Both the position numbers and the translations under genes were made by a program. A stretch of 47,791 nt of DNA, taken from positions 1 to 47,791 of the forward strand of contig JBHEQT010000011.1 of the NCBI GenBank assembly GCA_046530785.1. The letters run 5' to 3'. The notes under the pieces were generated by a model. That model was not told the DNA's origin and did no database searches. It worked only from the letters and a program-made list of their open reading frames with translations. Source of the DNA: Arsenophonus sp046530785. Its GTDB lineage: Bacteria > Pseudomonadota > Gammaproteobacteria > Enterobacterales > Enterobacteriaceae. This document shows positions 1 to 10,727 of this stretch, one piece after another; within the stretch, counting starts at the first letter, position 1; each line of letters opens with the position of its first letter.

Positions 1-1490
1 ACTGGATATACTCATCTATAATTATATTTTTGATTATCGAGAATGTTATCAGTTTTTAAAGATTTACTTTTATCATCGTAAAAGGTTTTTAAAAAACAAG
101 AATATCTAACAAAACATCAGTTATACAGATTGATAACTACGACTTTCAATAAACAGAAAAAACAGAGAAAATTATAGTGGTTGTACAGTTGAATAGTAAT
201 TAGTGTTATTCATTAAATACAATAGAATTAGAAAAATATTCAATTAAAATAATCTGAAGGTATATTAATTTACCTCTAAAAAGTTTTAATCTTATTAAAT
301 ATTAGATTTTTTAATTATAATTATTTAGTTTTATTATCAACAGTTTCTAATAATTTAGAACTTAATCAAAAATAAAATTTGCAAAATTTATTTTTCTTGT
401 GCAAATGCTGTCTTTAATAATTTCGATCTTTTATCAATTTAGTTTATTTAGTAATAAAATAAATTCATAGCCCCATTGTAAGAAAAGTTATTAAAAATAA
501 GAAAAAAGTTGTTAACTAAAAATATTATTAGTTTTAAATAGAAAAATTAGATTACTTCAAAATTCTAAGTATATAAATGATTTATAAAAAATTTATTTTA
601 TAATTTGTTTTATATTTATTTGAAGAAGTTATTTCCAAAATATTAATTTGAAATTAAATACGTAATAAGTTATTGAAATTTTTTTCAATAAATAAAAATT
701 TCTTGATGGATTTAATTTTATGAAGATGAAAAATTTTTTGTGTAGTAGCACATGATGCCTGGATATAAATTTTTATACTTTTCTTTTTACATAAATTTTT
801 AATTAATTTAAATTAAATCCGTTAATTTTTTTTCTACAACATATCTAAGTATTATTCTTTATCATTAAAATAATGGGAACTTTATTAGAAATAAAAATAT
901 ATTAATAAGAAAAGTAAAATCTTTTAATCTAGTTAAATTATTAATTTTTAGTTAATTAGAGAATTTTACTCATAAAATATATATTGAAGCTAATCTTACT
1001 ATATCCTATTATTTAATGGGATAGTAGCAATTTCTATCTCTATGATATTTATTAAAGTTATCCATACCTTTATATTATGGTAATATAAGTCTTAATTATT
1101 TTTTATAAAACTAATATATTATGTATATTATATTATTGGTTAATTAATCATTTTTAAGTTAAAAAGAACGATAGCAATTCATTTTTCATTATCCACTATA
1201 TAAAAAAATTTTTTAAAATATTAAGAAAATATATTTTTATTAATTTTAAAGTTATTTACCTGTAATATACATATTGATTTAGTATTATTAATAATTTTAA
1301 AGGATAATTTTTTATAGAATTATATAAGTTATCTATTTTAAATATCAAGTTTAGATATTTGATATGCCTTTGTTAAAAACCTACTTAAAGTACTACTATT
1401 AAATTTAATAAAAGTTAAAATATTTCATCTCAATCAGTAAATTATCCATTTATTGATAAATAAATATCTATTTTAAACTGAATAAGAAAT
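1..1490. other. AT-rich non-coding spacer downstream of ligA
   Basis: No credible gene is visible in this stretch. It lies downstream of ligA on the minus strand, so the part nearest ligA should have held the lost BRCT domain. Around 1280-1360 a minus-strand frame reads KYLNLIF and later PLKLLIIL, faintly like the KKTDLVI and ELGIEVID segments of an E. coli-type LigA BRCT domain. The match is too weak to call a gene. The rest is AT-rich sequence with stop codons in all frames. Confidence 0.6.
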
Positions 1491-3242
1491 TCAGTTAATA
1501 TCAATTTCGTTTACTAGTTCATTAATAAGAAAACGATTATGTAATTTGTAAAAAAAATCAATAATATTCTTAGAAACTTTCTCTCCAACATCATATACTT
1601 TTTTCAGAGATTCTAAATCTGCCTCTATAAATGAAGTTAAAGTCACATAATGTATCGCTAAATTTCTTGCCGTCGCTTCTCCAATATTTCGAATACCCAA
1701 TGCATAAATAAAGCGAGATAATGTAGTTTGTTTTGAATTATTAATCGCATTAATTAAATTTTGTGCAGATTTTGGTCCCATACGATTTAATCTAATTAGA
1801 ATATCAAAATTTAAACGGTAAAGATCAGCTGCTGTCCTTACATAATTTTTATCAACTAATTGATCAATGATTTTATCACCCATTCCCTCAATATTCATAG
1901 CATGTCGAGAAACAAAATGTTTCAATGAACCTTTACGTTGCGCAGTACAAATTAAACCACCAGTACAACGGATTATCACCTCACCTTCAGTACGCTTAAT
2001 ATCTGAACCACAAACAGGACAATAAATAGGAAACTGAATTTCTTTGGTATCAGAAGGACGACAATCAATGAGAACATTAACAATTTGAGGGATAACATCA
2101 CCAGATCTACGAATAGTAACAGTATCACCAATACGTATACCTAAACGCTCTATCTCATCAGCATTATGCAATGTTGCATTTCTTATGGTTACTCCAGAAA
2201 TTTGAACAGGGTTTAATCTGGCAATTGGTGTAATAATACCAGTACGTCCAACCTGAAATTCAATATCATGTAATAAAGTCGTTTTCTCTTCGGAGGAAAA
2301 TTTAAATGCCGTAGCCCAACGAGGAGATCGAGAAATAAAACCGAGTTCTTTTTGTACTTTTAATGCATCGACTTTAACAACTATACCATCTATATCAAAA
2401 CCTAACTTTAAACGATCACGCTCAATTTGATGATAATATTCCAAAACTTGTTGGCTATTTTGGCAAATCGCTATTTTATTGCTAACGGGTAATCCCCATT
2501 TTTTAAATTGCATTAAGCATTGGTATTGGCTATCAGGCAATTTCCCTCCCACTACTAATCCAAAACCATAACAAAAAAAAACTAATGGTCTTTTAGCAGT
2601 AATATTAGGATCAAGTTGACGTAATGATCCTGCTGCGGCATTACGTGGATTTGAAAAAATTTTATCATTATTACGTCGAGCTTTTTCATTTAGCTTTTCA
2701 AAACCAAAATTAGTCATAAAAACTTCACCGCGAATTTCGATATACTCAGGAATATTGTCTCCGGTTAAACGAAAAGGGATTTCTTGAATAGTACGAATAT
2801 TAGCAGTAACATTTTCTCCGGTTATACCGTCACCACGCGTTGCTGCTTGTATTAATTCACCATTTTTATATAACAAACTAACTGCTAAACCATCTAATTT
2901 TAGCTCACAACAAAATGTTAATGGGTTTTTATTTTTTAAGCGATCATGTAATCGTTTATCAAATGCCAAATAACTTTCTTCATTAAAAACATTATCTAGT
3001 GACAACATCATTCTTTCATGTCGTACATATTCAAAAGTCGTTAATGGGGGAGAACCGACCATTTGTGTTGGTGAATCCGCTGTAATCCATTCTGGATGTT
3101 CCGATTCCAATTTTTTTAATTCCTCCATCATCCGATCATATTCTAGATCAGATATTTCAGATGTATCTAATGTATGATAGAGATATTCTTGATATCGTAA
3201 TCGTTCTTTAAGGAGTTCAAGATATTTTTTTTCTTTTTCCAT
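1491..3242 (-). CDS. ligA: NAD-dependent DNA ligase LigA, lacking the BRCT domain
   Basis: LigA seals nicks in DNA (Okazaki fragments, repair) using NAD+. The 583-residue product has the NAD-binding Ia domain at the N-terminus, the adenylation motif CELKLDGLA with the nucleotide-accepting Lys115, an OB fold, the four-cysteine zinc finger (CPVC...RCTGGLIC, about 408-432) and the helix-hairpin-helix region (about 440-575). E. coli LigA has 671 residues. This one stops just after the segment matching NVISELLAEG, so the C-terminal BRCT domain (about 80 residues) is missing. That domain is partly dispensable in other ligases, so the enzyme is probably active. Upstream is a decayed zipA, its usual operon partner. 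The ribosome binding site before the ATG is weak (GGTG). Confidence 0.96.
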   Translation of the reverse strand: MEKEKKYLELLKERLRYQEYLYHTLDTSEISDLEYDRMMEELKKLESEHPEWITADSPTQMVGSPPLTTFEYVRHERMMLSLDNVFNEESYLAFDKRLHDRLKNKNPLTFCCELKLDGLAVSLLYKNGELIQAATRGDGITGENVTANIRTIQEIPFRLTGDNIPEYIEIRGEVFMTNFGFEKLNEKARRNNDKIFSNPRNAAAGSLRQLDPNITAKRPLVFFCYGFGLVVGGKLPDSQYQCLMQFKKWGLPVSNKIAICQNSQQVLEYYHQIERDRLKLGFDIDGIVVKVDALKVQKELGFISRSPRWATAFKFSSEEKTTLLHDIEFQVGRTGIITPIARLNPVQISGVTIRNATLHNADEIERLGIRIGDTVTIRRSGDVIPQIVNVLIDCRPSDTKEIQFPIYCPVCGSDIKRTEGEVIIRCTGGLICTAQRKGSLKHFVSRHAMNIEGMGDKIIDQLVDKNYVRTAADLYRLNFDILIRLNRMGPKSAQNLINAINNSKQTTLSRFIYALGIRNIGEATARNLAIHYVTLTSFIEADLESLKKVYDVGEKVSKNIIDFFYKLHNRFLINELVNEIDIN

Positions 3243-3309
3243 TATTCACCAAATAATTAAAAATATTTTCCTCTATTACTGGTTAATTATTAATCATTCT
3301 TAATATTTA

Positions 3310-3420
3310 AGTTAATATATTTTATTATTTTTCTTCTCATAGTTTTTGATCTTTATTAAGAATGATTGATTGTTATCAACAAGCAAAATTTTTTTCTGTT
3401 TACAAAGATTAATTTGAATC
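3310..3420 (-). pseudogene. zipA: Remnant of zipA 3' end
   Basis: zipA normally sits directly upstream of ligA on the same strand. Minus-strand translation here reads ILLVDNNQSFL (about 3366-3389), followed in another frame by QKL-stop-E (about 3341-3349). These resemble the ZipA C-terminal segments VVLDDQRRMM and TPQKLREYQ in the right order. There are stops and frame changes, and no open frame. The assignment rests on position plus a short match, so confidence is moderate. ZipA anchors FtsZ to the membrane; nothing else of it is visible. Confidence 0.42.
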
Positions 3421-4679
3421 TTTATTCTGAAAAATATTAGAGTTATACCATTATAAATATAAAAACGCCTAAAAGTTTTCACAAAATTAGATAATATAGA
3501 AATTACTAAGAAATAGAAAGATCAATATATCGATGAAATTTCTAATTAAAATAATTTTAAAATAAATTACCACTAATTTTTAATGTTCTAATATAAAAAT
3601 ATTTTTATTAATTTCATCTATTAACTTATTTTATTTTTCTTCATAAGAATATCAACTCAACTACAGCAATAATTTATAAATTACTTTATGAGGTATTTCT
3701 ACTAAATTTTATTTCTTTCTTTAGTATTAATTGAATTTATTTTGAATTAAACAGATTAAATTTTAATTTATTCAGTTTAGTTTTGAACGTTTTTCTTTCT
3801 TAGAGCAAGAGATTTAATTTCTATTTTAAAATCAGTTAAAAATATGGATCATGATTAAATATTTTTAATTACCTTAAATAATTTATATTTTTAGAAAATT
3901 ATTGTTCATTCTCCCTTCTCTGACGAATAGAAATTGATTCTAATTTCATTCAACTACTTTCATTAAAATTATGAGATCTCATAAATTTTTAAAGTTTGTT
4001 CTAATTAGGTTACGTATAAGAGTGTTACATTAGAAGAATTTTAAATATTTTAAAGACTTTTTACAGATTTATCTAAAGGTATCAATAATTAAAGTTATTA
4101 CAACTAATTTGAAAAACGATCACTAATCCTTACTACCAAATTCATCATTACTTTTATCTCTTATTATTTAAAAAATGATTTCTATCATGAGCTTATTATT
4201 ATATTAATAATATTTATCAATAACGTTAAGTTTAAATTTTTCCATTATATAATTTTTACAAAATTTTGAATATTTATTCTTTATTTTATTTAGTAATATA
4301 CTAGAAAAATTAATATTCATATATTTTTTTAAGAAAAAAAATCTAAAGAAGAAACGCTTATAGAGTATAATTAATTGAATTAATCACTAAAAAGCGTGAA
4401 TAATTTTATTGTTTTTATTAATAATTCTAAAGATAGAACTGGTCATTTATAAAATAGTAAAGTCATTTTGTTGTCTTAATATGATTATTAATAAATATTA
4501 TTTTTGGTAGAGTAAATTGATTTACTATATTTATATTAAATTGAAAGAATGAATCAAGCATTACACCTGTTATCTTTCTATCTTTACATAAAGATACATT
4601 ATATAGGTATTGTCTGTTATAATAATATCTAATTTAGTTATATTTTAGTACTTTTATAAAGAAGTACTTGATAGAACTC

Positions 4680-4702
4680 TTGTCTCTCTCTAAGAGAGAC
4701 AA
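4680..4702. repeat. Inverted repeat, 10-bp arms, 3-nt loop
   Basis: The arms TTGTCTCTCT (4680-4689) and AGAGAGACAA (4693-4702) are perfectly complementary around CTA. A smaller 7-bp inverted repeat (AGTACTT/AAGTACT, 4647-4668) lies just upstream. Neither strand shows a clean T-run after it, so it is not a convincing terminator. A similar TCTCTCT/AGAGAGA hairpin occurs at 32760-32781. Confidence 0.6.
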
Positions 4703-5168
4703 ATTAAAGAAAATTCCAAAACGTTATTAGTTTTTAGTAATTGTTTCTAACATACTTTGAATTCTTATCGAGAGAAGGAAATAAATTAATTTCATTATCT
4801 TATCTTGTTAAATTATTGTTTATCTTATTTTCATTTAATGTATATTACCAAGATGATTAAACCTATTTAAAAGTTTGTATTTTAAATAAAACAATTCAAT
4901 ATTGTAAATATTATTTACATAATTATTAAGTAATATTTCCATGAAATAATATTTATTTTTCAATGATCAAATAAGAAAGACCAAGTTTTCTCTATTAATT
5001 AAATTTATAATTATTATCTCTAATTATCAATTTAAATTGTCATGTCTTTTAAAATTTATAATATAGTAATATATATAGATTTGATTTTATCGTCTACAAG
5101 ATATCAATCTTTTATTAAATACTGAATTTAATTAAAATTCCTTAAAATAACTTAGGTATTTCATATAT

Positions 5169-5207
5169 TAATATCAATCGTAAATAATCATTTTACGATT
5201 GATATTA
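5169..5207. repeat. Long inverted repeat, 16-bp perfect arms, 7-nt loop
   Basis: TAATATCAATCGTAAA (5169-5184) is the exact reverse complement of 5192-5207, with a 7-nt loop. It lies in the former cysZ/cysK interval. There is no T-run directly after it on either strand. It may be a terminator relic or one of the secondarily formed palindromes seen elsewhere in the window. Confidence 0.7.
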
Positions 5208-5659
5208 GTAAAAATAATCAACATAAATTAAAAAGCCTAGTTTTACTGATAAGTAGTTATTTTTTTTCAAAAATAAGAATTCAATTCTATTAGTTAATAA
5301 CAATTAATAAAATTAACGATAAATACCTATTTCAATATTAATAATTATATGAATTTTCAAAATAGCTAAATTAGTATATTAATACTTACTATACTAAATT
5401 TAAATTTAGAAATATTTATATTTTTAAAATAAAAACCTCGATAAGCAATATTTTATATTAAAGATAAGAACAACTCATTATTAACTATTCCATTATCATC
5501 GATTAAATTAATTTATCAAATAGATATTTATTAATAAAAATAGATATAATAATCTAAATTATTAGCGTAAAAATTGATATCAATAAAAATATAATTTTTT
5601 ATTTAAAAGATTTTTAATTCTTAATCTATACAACTTAGAAATTAAAAAAATTTAATAAA

Positions 5660-5740
5660 TTCAGTAATAAATAATATCTAGGTTTACTCTGGATTCTGTT
5701 GTTTCTGCATCAGAAAATATTAACTTGATTATTCTTTAAA
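5660..5740 (+). pseudogene. cysK: Possible remnant of cysK 3' part
   Basis: cysK is the normal plus-strand gene upstream of ptsH. A short GC-richer patch at 5680-5735 can be read as an eroded GILAGISSGAAVAA...NIVVIL segment. The nucleotides TCTGG...CTGTTG...CTGCATCA match the SGAAVAA codons with small indels, and AAC TTG ATT ATT CTT (NLIIL) matches NIVVIL. Several frame changes are needed. Position and strand fit, but the match is short. Confidence 0.35.
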
Positions 5741-6767
5741 AAATAAGCTTTTGATAGTCAAAAATTATTGAAATCGTTTAATTTTTAATTTGATCTTTAA
5801 CTAATAAAAATCGCTGATAAAATATATTAAAAACCAATTGAAACGCAAGCGAAATTATTTTTTTTCATTTCTCTTTCTATTATCTCTTTTAAAGAAAATA
5901 ATAGTATAAGGTAAGATATTGAATTTACTAAAAACGATTGGATATTAAATTCATAAAATACTTACGTAAAACTTTCGTTTTATCACTGAAATTTCCTACT
6001 ATATAAAAATAAAATGTTGAGATGAATACAATAAAATTAAATTCTTTAGAATTATTTGAATTTTTAATAATTAAGACAAAGATTAGATGAAAAATTTTTC
6101 TATATAAAATAAAATCCATACCTCTATATATTTATTTCTTAAAAATTTACTTTTATTAATTATTTTTATTGTTAATACTGATAAATCGTAATATAAACTA
6201 ATCTTTTTAATTATAAAAGAAGAGAATATTTTTGTTAAAATATAATCCTATATTATTAGAAGCTTAGATTGTTTCGATAGTAAAATCAGTAGATATCCAC
6301 TTCTGGTTTTCAAAATAAAAATATCATTCTTATTTTATTTTCTTTTTGTTGATTCATGATTCTATCATAGATTTATTTTTTAGTATAAAGTCATAATTAT
6401 GACTATTTTAGTCATAATTAACTTAAAATTACTTTTAAAGTTATTTTTATCTTTGTAAGTCAAAGTTTGGTGTATATTAAGAATCAATATAATTTCTTGA
6501 ATTTATTTTCAGTATTTAAATCGTTAATTATTTAGAGAATCGAAATTAATTAAAAATACAAATACTAAAATTCAAAATTTGAACATAAAAAAGTAAATTA
6601 CACAATATCTGATAATAATATTGATATAAATAAAAAATTTATAATTAATAATAAATTTCAAACGTTTTTCTTTTATTTTTATTGAAAGTAATACAAAAAT
6701 CTAGATTTTTTCAACTAAAATATTTTAAATATTCCAATAAAATATTAAGTTTATTGAGGGAAATAAT
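5741..6767. other. Spacer upstream of ptsH
   Basis: No gene is recognised. A minus-strand open stretch at 5928-6119 is low complexity (mostly I, F, N, K, S, Y) and unlike any family, so I do not call it. The stretch should hold the ptsH promoter region. An unusual repeat pair lies at 6389-6420. I could not identify a CRP-type TGTGA-N6-TCACA site. Confidence 0.5.
6389..6420. repeat. 16-bp palindrome plus repeated half, 21 bp apart
   Basis: AGTCATAATTATGACT (6389-6404) is a perfect palindrome. Its first 11 bases, AGTCATAATTA, recur at 6410-6420, exactly 21 bp (about two helical turns) downstream. It lies about 350 bp before ptsH. The spacing resembles paired protein-binding sites, but no known operator consensus is recognised and it could be chance in AT-rich DNA. 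Confidence 0.6.
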
Positions 6768-7025
6768 ATGTTCCAACAAGAAGTTACCATCGCAGCACCT
6801 AATGGTCTTCATACACGCCCGGCAGCTCAATTTGTCAAAGAAGCAAAAAGTTTTTCTTCTGAAATTACAATTATATATAATGGAAAATCTGCAAGCGCTA
6901 AAAGTTTATTTAAATTACAAACATTAGGAATAATTCAAGGAACTGTTGTCACTATTTCTGCCGAAGGTGAAGATGAACAGAAAGCGGTAAAACATCTAGT
7001 TCAGCTGATAACTGAATTAGAATAA
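6768..7025 (+). CDS. ptsH: Phosphocarrier protein HPr
   Basis: HPr is the small cytoplasmic protein that passes phosphate from Enzyme I to sugar-specific EIIA domains of the phosphotransferase system. It has 85 residues, the full family length. The phosphorylated His15 lies in NGLHTRPA and Ser46 in the KSASAKSLF segment. The ATG at 6768 has a good ribosome binding site (GAGGG, 7-8 nt upstream). ptsI follows on the same strand after 137 bp, as in enteric bacteria. A longer overlapping frame from 6682 is a shadow. Confidence 0.97.
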   Translation: MFQQEVTIAAPNGLHTRPAAQFVKEAKSFSSEITIIYNGKSASAKSLFKLQTLGIIQGTVVTISAEGEDEQKAVKHLVQLITELE

Positions 7026-7162
7026 TAAAATATTTTACAATATAGTATTTATCTTTTTATCCCTGGATACCTTATTCCTGTGGATATCTATTCATCGATA
7101 GTATCAAAACCATAAGTCCTATGAGCTAACTGTTTTCGCTAATTAGTAGTAAGGTAACATTT

Positions 7163-8908
7163 ATGATTTCAGGAATTTCAGTCTCACCAGGTATCGCTTT
7201 AGGAAAAGTATTAATTTTTAAAGAAAATCCAATTGTTATCAATCAAAAGAAAATTTCTGATATTAAAATTGATAGAGAAATTAATCGATTTATTGCTGGA
7301 CGAAAAAAAGCAATAGAACAATTAAAAATAATAAAAAAAATAGCAAAAAAAAATATTGGTGAAGAAAAATCAGAAATATTTGAAGGTCATATAATGTTAC
7401 TTGAAGATGAAGAATTTGAGAAAGAAATTCTTTTTTTTATAAAAAAAATGAATAAAAGTGCTGATGCAGCAATTCAAAAAGTGATTGAAAAACAAGCTAA
7501 ATCAATAGAAAAATTAAATGATGAATATCTCAAAGATCGTGCCTCCGACATAAGAGATATAGGAAAACGATTGCTAAAAAATGTTTTAGGTTTACCTATT
7601 GTTGATCTTAGTTCAATTATGGAAGAAGTTATTTTAGTTGCAGTAGATCTTACTCCATCTGAAACAGCACAATTAAATTTAAAGAAAGTTTTGGGATTTA
7701 TTACTGATTTAGGAGGGAATACTTCTCATACTTCAATTATGGCTAGATCTTTAGAGATTCCTGCTATTGTTGGAACAAGAAATGCAACCAAAAACATTCA
7801 AAAACACGATTTTATTATTTTAGATGCTATCAATAATCATATTTATCAAAATCCGTCTGAAAGTAAAATTAAAAAACTTAAAAAAATTAAAGAAGATCAC
7901 TTACGTAAAAAAAAGAAATTAATAAAAATAAAAAATTTGCCAGCAATAACTTTAGATGGTCATCAAGTTGAAGTTTGTGCAAATATCGCTAGTATACGTG
8001 ATATAGAAGGCGCTGAACGTAATGGTGCTGAAGGTATAGGACTATATCGTACTGAATTTTTATTTATGGATCGTACTAATTTACCTAGCGAAGAAGAACA
8101 ATTTCAAGCTTATAAAGCGGTGGCAGAAGCAATGAATCCACAAGCTATTATTATTCGTACTATGGATATTGGAGGAGATAAAGATCTCCCCTATATGAAT
8201 TTACCGAAAGAAGAGAATCCATTTCTTGGTTGGCGTGCAATTCGTATTTCTCTTGATCGAAAAGAAATTCTTCATTCTCAACTACGTGCTATTTTAAGAG
8301 CCTCTTCCTTTGGAAAAGTACGTATTATGTTTCCTATGGTCATTTCTGTGGAAGAAATTCGTACATTAAAAGAAGAATTAGTGATTCTTAAAAAGCAGTT
8401 AATTAAGGAAAAGAACGTTTTTGATCAATCGATTGAAGTTGGAATAATGATTGAAACACCAGCAGCTGCAGTTATTGCTCATTATTTAGCAAAAGAAGTA
8501 GATTTCTTCAGTATTGGAACCAATGATTTAACGCAATATACGTTAGCCGTTGATCGAGGAAATGATTTAATTTCTCATCTTTATAATCCAATGTCCCCTT
8601 CAGTTTTAAAGCTTATCAAAGAAGTTATTGATGCTTCGCATGCTGAAGGTAAATGGACAGGTATGTGTGGTGAGCTTGCTGGTGATGAACGTGCTACACT
8701 CTTATTACTTGGTATGGGATTAGATGAGTTTAGTATGAGCGCCATTTCAATCCCAAGTATTAAAAAAATTATCCGAAATGTAAATTTTAAAGATGCAAAA
8801 ATATTAGCAGAACAAGCTCTTAATCAACCAACAGCAAAGGAATTAATGGATTTAATTGAACGTTTATTAAAGAAAAACATTTTGATAAAATCATCAACAA
8901 ACTATTGA
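7163..8908 (+). CDS. ptsI: PTS Enzyme I (phosphoenolpyruvate-protein phosphotransferase)
   Basis: Enzyme I takes phosphate from PEP and phosphorylates HPr. The 581 residues cover the whole family length (E. coli 575). The N-terminal HPr-binding and phosphohistidine domains carry His189 in GGNTSHTSIMAR. The C-terminal PEP-binding TIM barrel has the active-site cysteine in GMCGELAGD near residue 500. The start at 7163 follows AAGG, and the upstream AGTAAGGTA resembles the E. coli ptsI leader. The N-terminal half is lysine-rich, a sign of AT drift. crr (EIIA-Glc), the usual third gene, is absent as an intact gene. Confidence 0.97.
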   Translation: MISGISVSPGIALGKVLIFKENPIVINQKKISDIKIDREINRFIAGRKKAIEQLKIIKKIAKKNIGEEKSEIFEGHIMLLEDEEFEKEILFFIKKMNKSADAAIQKVIEKQAKSIEKLNDEYLKDRASDIRDIGKRLLKNVLGLPIVDLSSIMEEVILVAVDLTPSETAQLNLKKVLGFITDLGGNTSHTSIMARSLEIPAIVGTRNATKNIQKHDFIILDAINNHIYQNPSESKIKKLKKIKEDHLRKKKKLIKIKNLPAITLDGHQVEVCANIASIRDIEGAERNGAEGIGLYRTEFLFMDRTNLPSEEEQFQAYKAVAEAMNPQAIIIRTMDIGGDKDLPYMNLPKEENPFLGWRAIRISLDRKEILHSQLRAILRASSFGKVRIMFPMVISVEEIRTLKEELVILKKQLIKEKNVFDQSIEVGIMIETPAAAVIAHYLAKEVDFFSIGTNDLTQYTLAVDRGNDLISHLYNPMSPSVLKLIKEVIDASHAEGKWTGMCGELAGDERATLLLLGMGLDEFSMSAISIPSIKKIIRNVNFKDAKILAEQALNQPTAKELMDLIERLLKKNILIKSSTNY

Positions 8909-8997
8909 CCCAATAGAAAATCAATTAATAGAAAATTCAGAATTTCTTTTACTAACTTAAATTATTATTTAATATAATTTAAAATAGAACCGATAAT

Positions 8998-9060
8998 ATG
9001 AATATTATCTCTTTATTTTCAGATAAAGTATCAGGATACAATATATTTTATATATTATTT
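8998..9060 (+). pseudogene. crr: Possible remnant of crr start (EIIA-Glc)
   Basis: Ninety bases after ptsI, on the same strand and where crr belongs, an ATG opens a short frame reading MNIISLFSDKVSGYNI. This resembles the Crr N-terminal segment LKSLVSDDKKDTGTI (shared S-L-x-S-D-K and G-x-x-I). No further crr sequence is recognisable and the frame closes within about 30 codons. The assignment is weak and mainly positional. Confidence 0.28.
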
Positions 9061-10612
9061 TTTGAAAAATTCTTAATAATAATATAATCATCAAAGGTTA
9101 ATATTAAAAAATTATTTTATATTTAATGATACTATTTAAAGGACTGAAATAACTCATTTACTTTCTATTAATAATATTACACTTATTAAAGTATTTTTAC
9201 TTTGTATTAATATAAGTTTAATTAAATATTAAAAGATTCTTTTTCTAATAGAGAAAGAATAAGATCAACTTAGTACTTGAATTTTATTTTTTCTTTAATA
9301 AAAAAAGTAAATCAACAATAACATTATTTTTATTCTAATATAATTCCAAAAATAAAAGTTAAATAAATTAACTTACTTTATTGTTATAGAAACGATTAGA
9401 AGAATACAGGTTAAAAATAAATCACTATTCTTTCTTATTTATTAATTATTTATAAGAGAAGAATTTTTCTAATTCTATTAGTTAGTAACAACTAATTTAC
9501 TATAATTTAATTATTTATCTTTTATATTATTTAATTAAATGATATGATAGAAAATACTAACTTATTCCTATAATAAATAGGAATTATAATAAATCCAAAT
9601 ATAATTTCTACAAATAGATAATACCTGTTGCTTCAGAATCACTCTTCAGAATAAGAAAAAATTTTTATTTATTATTAAATTTTTCATTACTTTGTTTTCT
9701 TTATTTTAGTAAAAACAAGATTATATCAACTTATTCAAATTTAAATTTATTTTAGATATAAACATTGATGCAAGGAAATTACAACGCTGAATTATTCAAA
9801 ATAATATTTTTTTAATTGCGAATTTAAAAATATTTAATTTTAAATATTAAATAATACAAGAATTATTTCTATGATATATTTATACTTGAAATAAAATAAC
9901 TGATATGCCCAATTATTGGTTACTATGTTCATTGGTCTGTTTGTAATAAAATTACGATAACCGAGATTATTAATTTTATTAAATTAATTAAAACATTTAA
10001 ATTTAATAAAAAATTTCGTTTGTAATGAAAAATTATATACTTAATTTTCTGTTTGAATTCGCTTTATCAACTAAAATTAATGTAATGCAACGAGAAAAGT
10101 TTTATGATTAATTAACGATTAATATTCATACTTTCAAAATTAATAACTTCTAGTTTATTTCTATTTATAAAAACTATTATTGCAATAATTACGATTCTTG
10201 TATCACCAATAGTTACTTTAATTAAAATATTATAAATTTGTAATGTTCCTTATTTTTTGATTCATGCGTTATAAAAATAACAGAATCTATATCTCTTGGT
10301 AAATCTTCAGAATTATTACGTTATTAATTCCTTTTATTTTTACTAATTTTAATACCTATGTGTTTAGTTAATATTTTTTAGTTTTATTAATTGAATACTA
10401 AAAAATATTTTTATTAATATAGTAATATTTTATTTACTAATTATTTGCAGAATATAGAATTATATTCTATTAAGATTTCTATAAGAAAATTCTGATATCA
10501 CTTGATGGTTTACTAAATTAAATTCATCAGGAAATATATATTCATTTTTCTCAATTTTGTTTTATTATAACTTATATATAGAATTAAAAAAAATTAAAAT
10601 TTAGATAAATTT

Positions 10613-10655
10613 TCCTTATAATAAGGATTATAATAATAATCTTATATTATTATAA
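10613..10655. repeat. Two adjacent inverted repeats
   Basis: TCCTTAT-A-ATAAGGA (10613-10627) is directly followed by TTATAATAAT (10628-10637), whose reverse complement ATTATTATAA is at 10646-10655. Both arms are perfect. Their nature is unknown. Confidence 0.55.
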
Positions 10656-10699
10656 ATTGATGATATTTTTATTTATTAACTTTTTTAATTTTAATGATT

Positions 10700-10727
10700 C
10701 TTTAACATTGTTTTAACAATGTTAAAG
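10700..10727. repeat. Palindrome, 13-bp perfect arms, 2-nt centre
   Basis: CTTTAACATTGTT (10700-10712) and AACAATGTTAAAG (10715-10727) are exact reverse complements around TT. With the pair at 10613-10655 it forms a cluster of three hairpins in 115 bp. Confidence 0.65.

Larger units (their letters stand above)
3421..5660. other. Decayed spacer, probably former zipA 5' part and cysZ
   Basis: No open frame of coding character is present. In relatives this interval carries the rest of zipA (minus) and then cysZ and cysK (plus). I could not align cysZ. The stretch contains three inverted repeats (4647-4668, 4680-4702 and 5169-5207). Confidence 0.5.

Noticed and set aside
1200..1490. BRCT-like traces downstream of the ligA stop (KYLNLIF, PLKLLIIL)
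   Set aside because: Resemblance to TDLVI and ELGIEVID is too short and degenerate to call a fossil without an alignment score.
5928..6119. 63-codon minus-strand open frame
   Set aside because: Low-complexity I/F/N/K/S composition, no ribosome binding site of note, no family resemblance; expected by chance in AT-rich DNA.
6682..6927. 81-codon plus-strand frame overlapping ptsH
   Set aside because: Out-of-frame shadow; ptsH at 6768 has the family motifs and the ribosome binding site.
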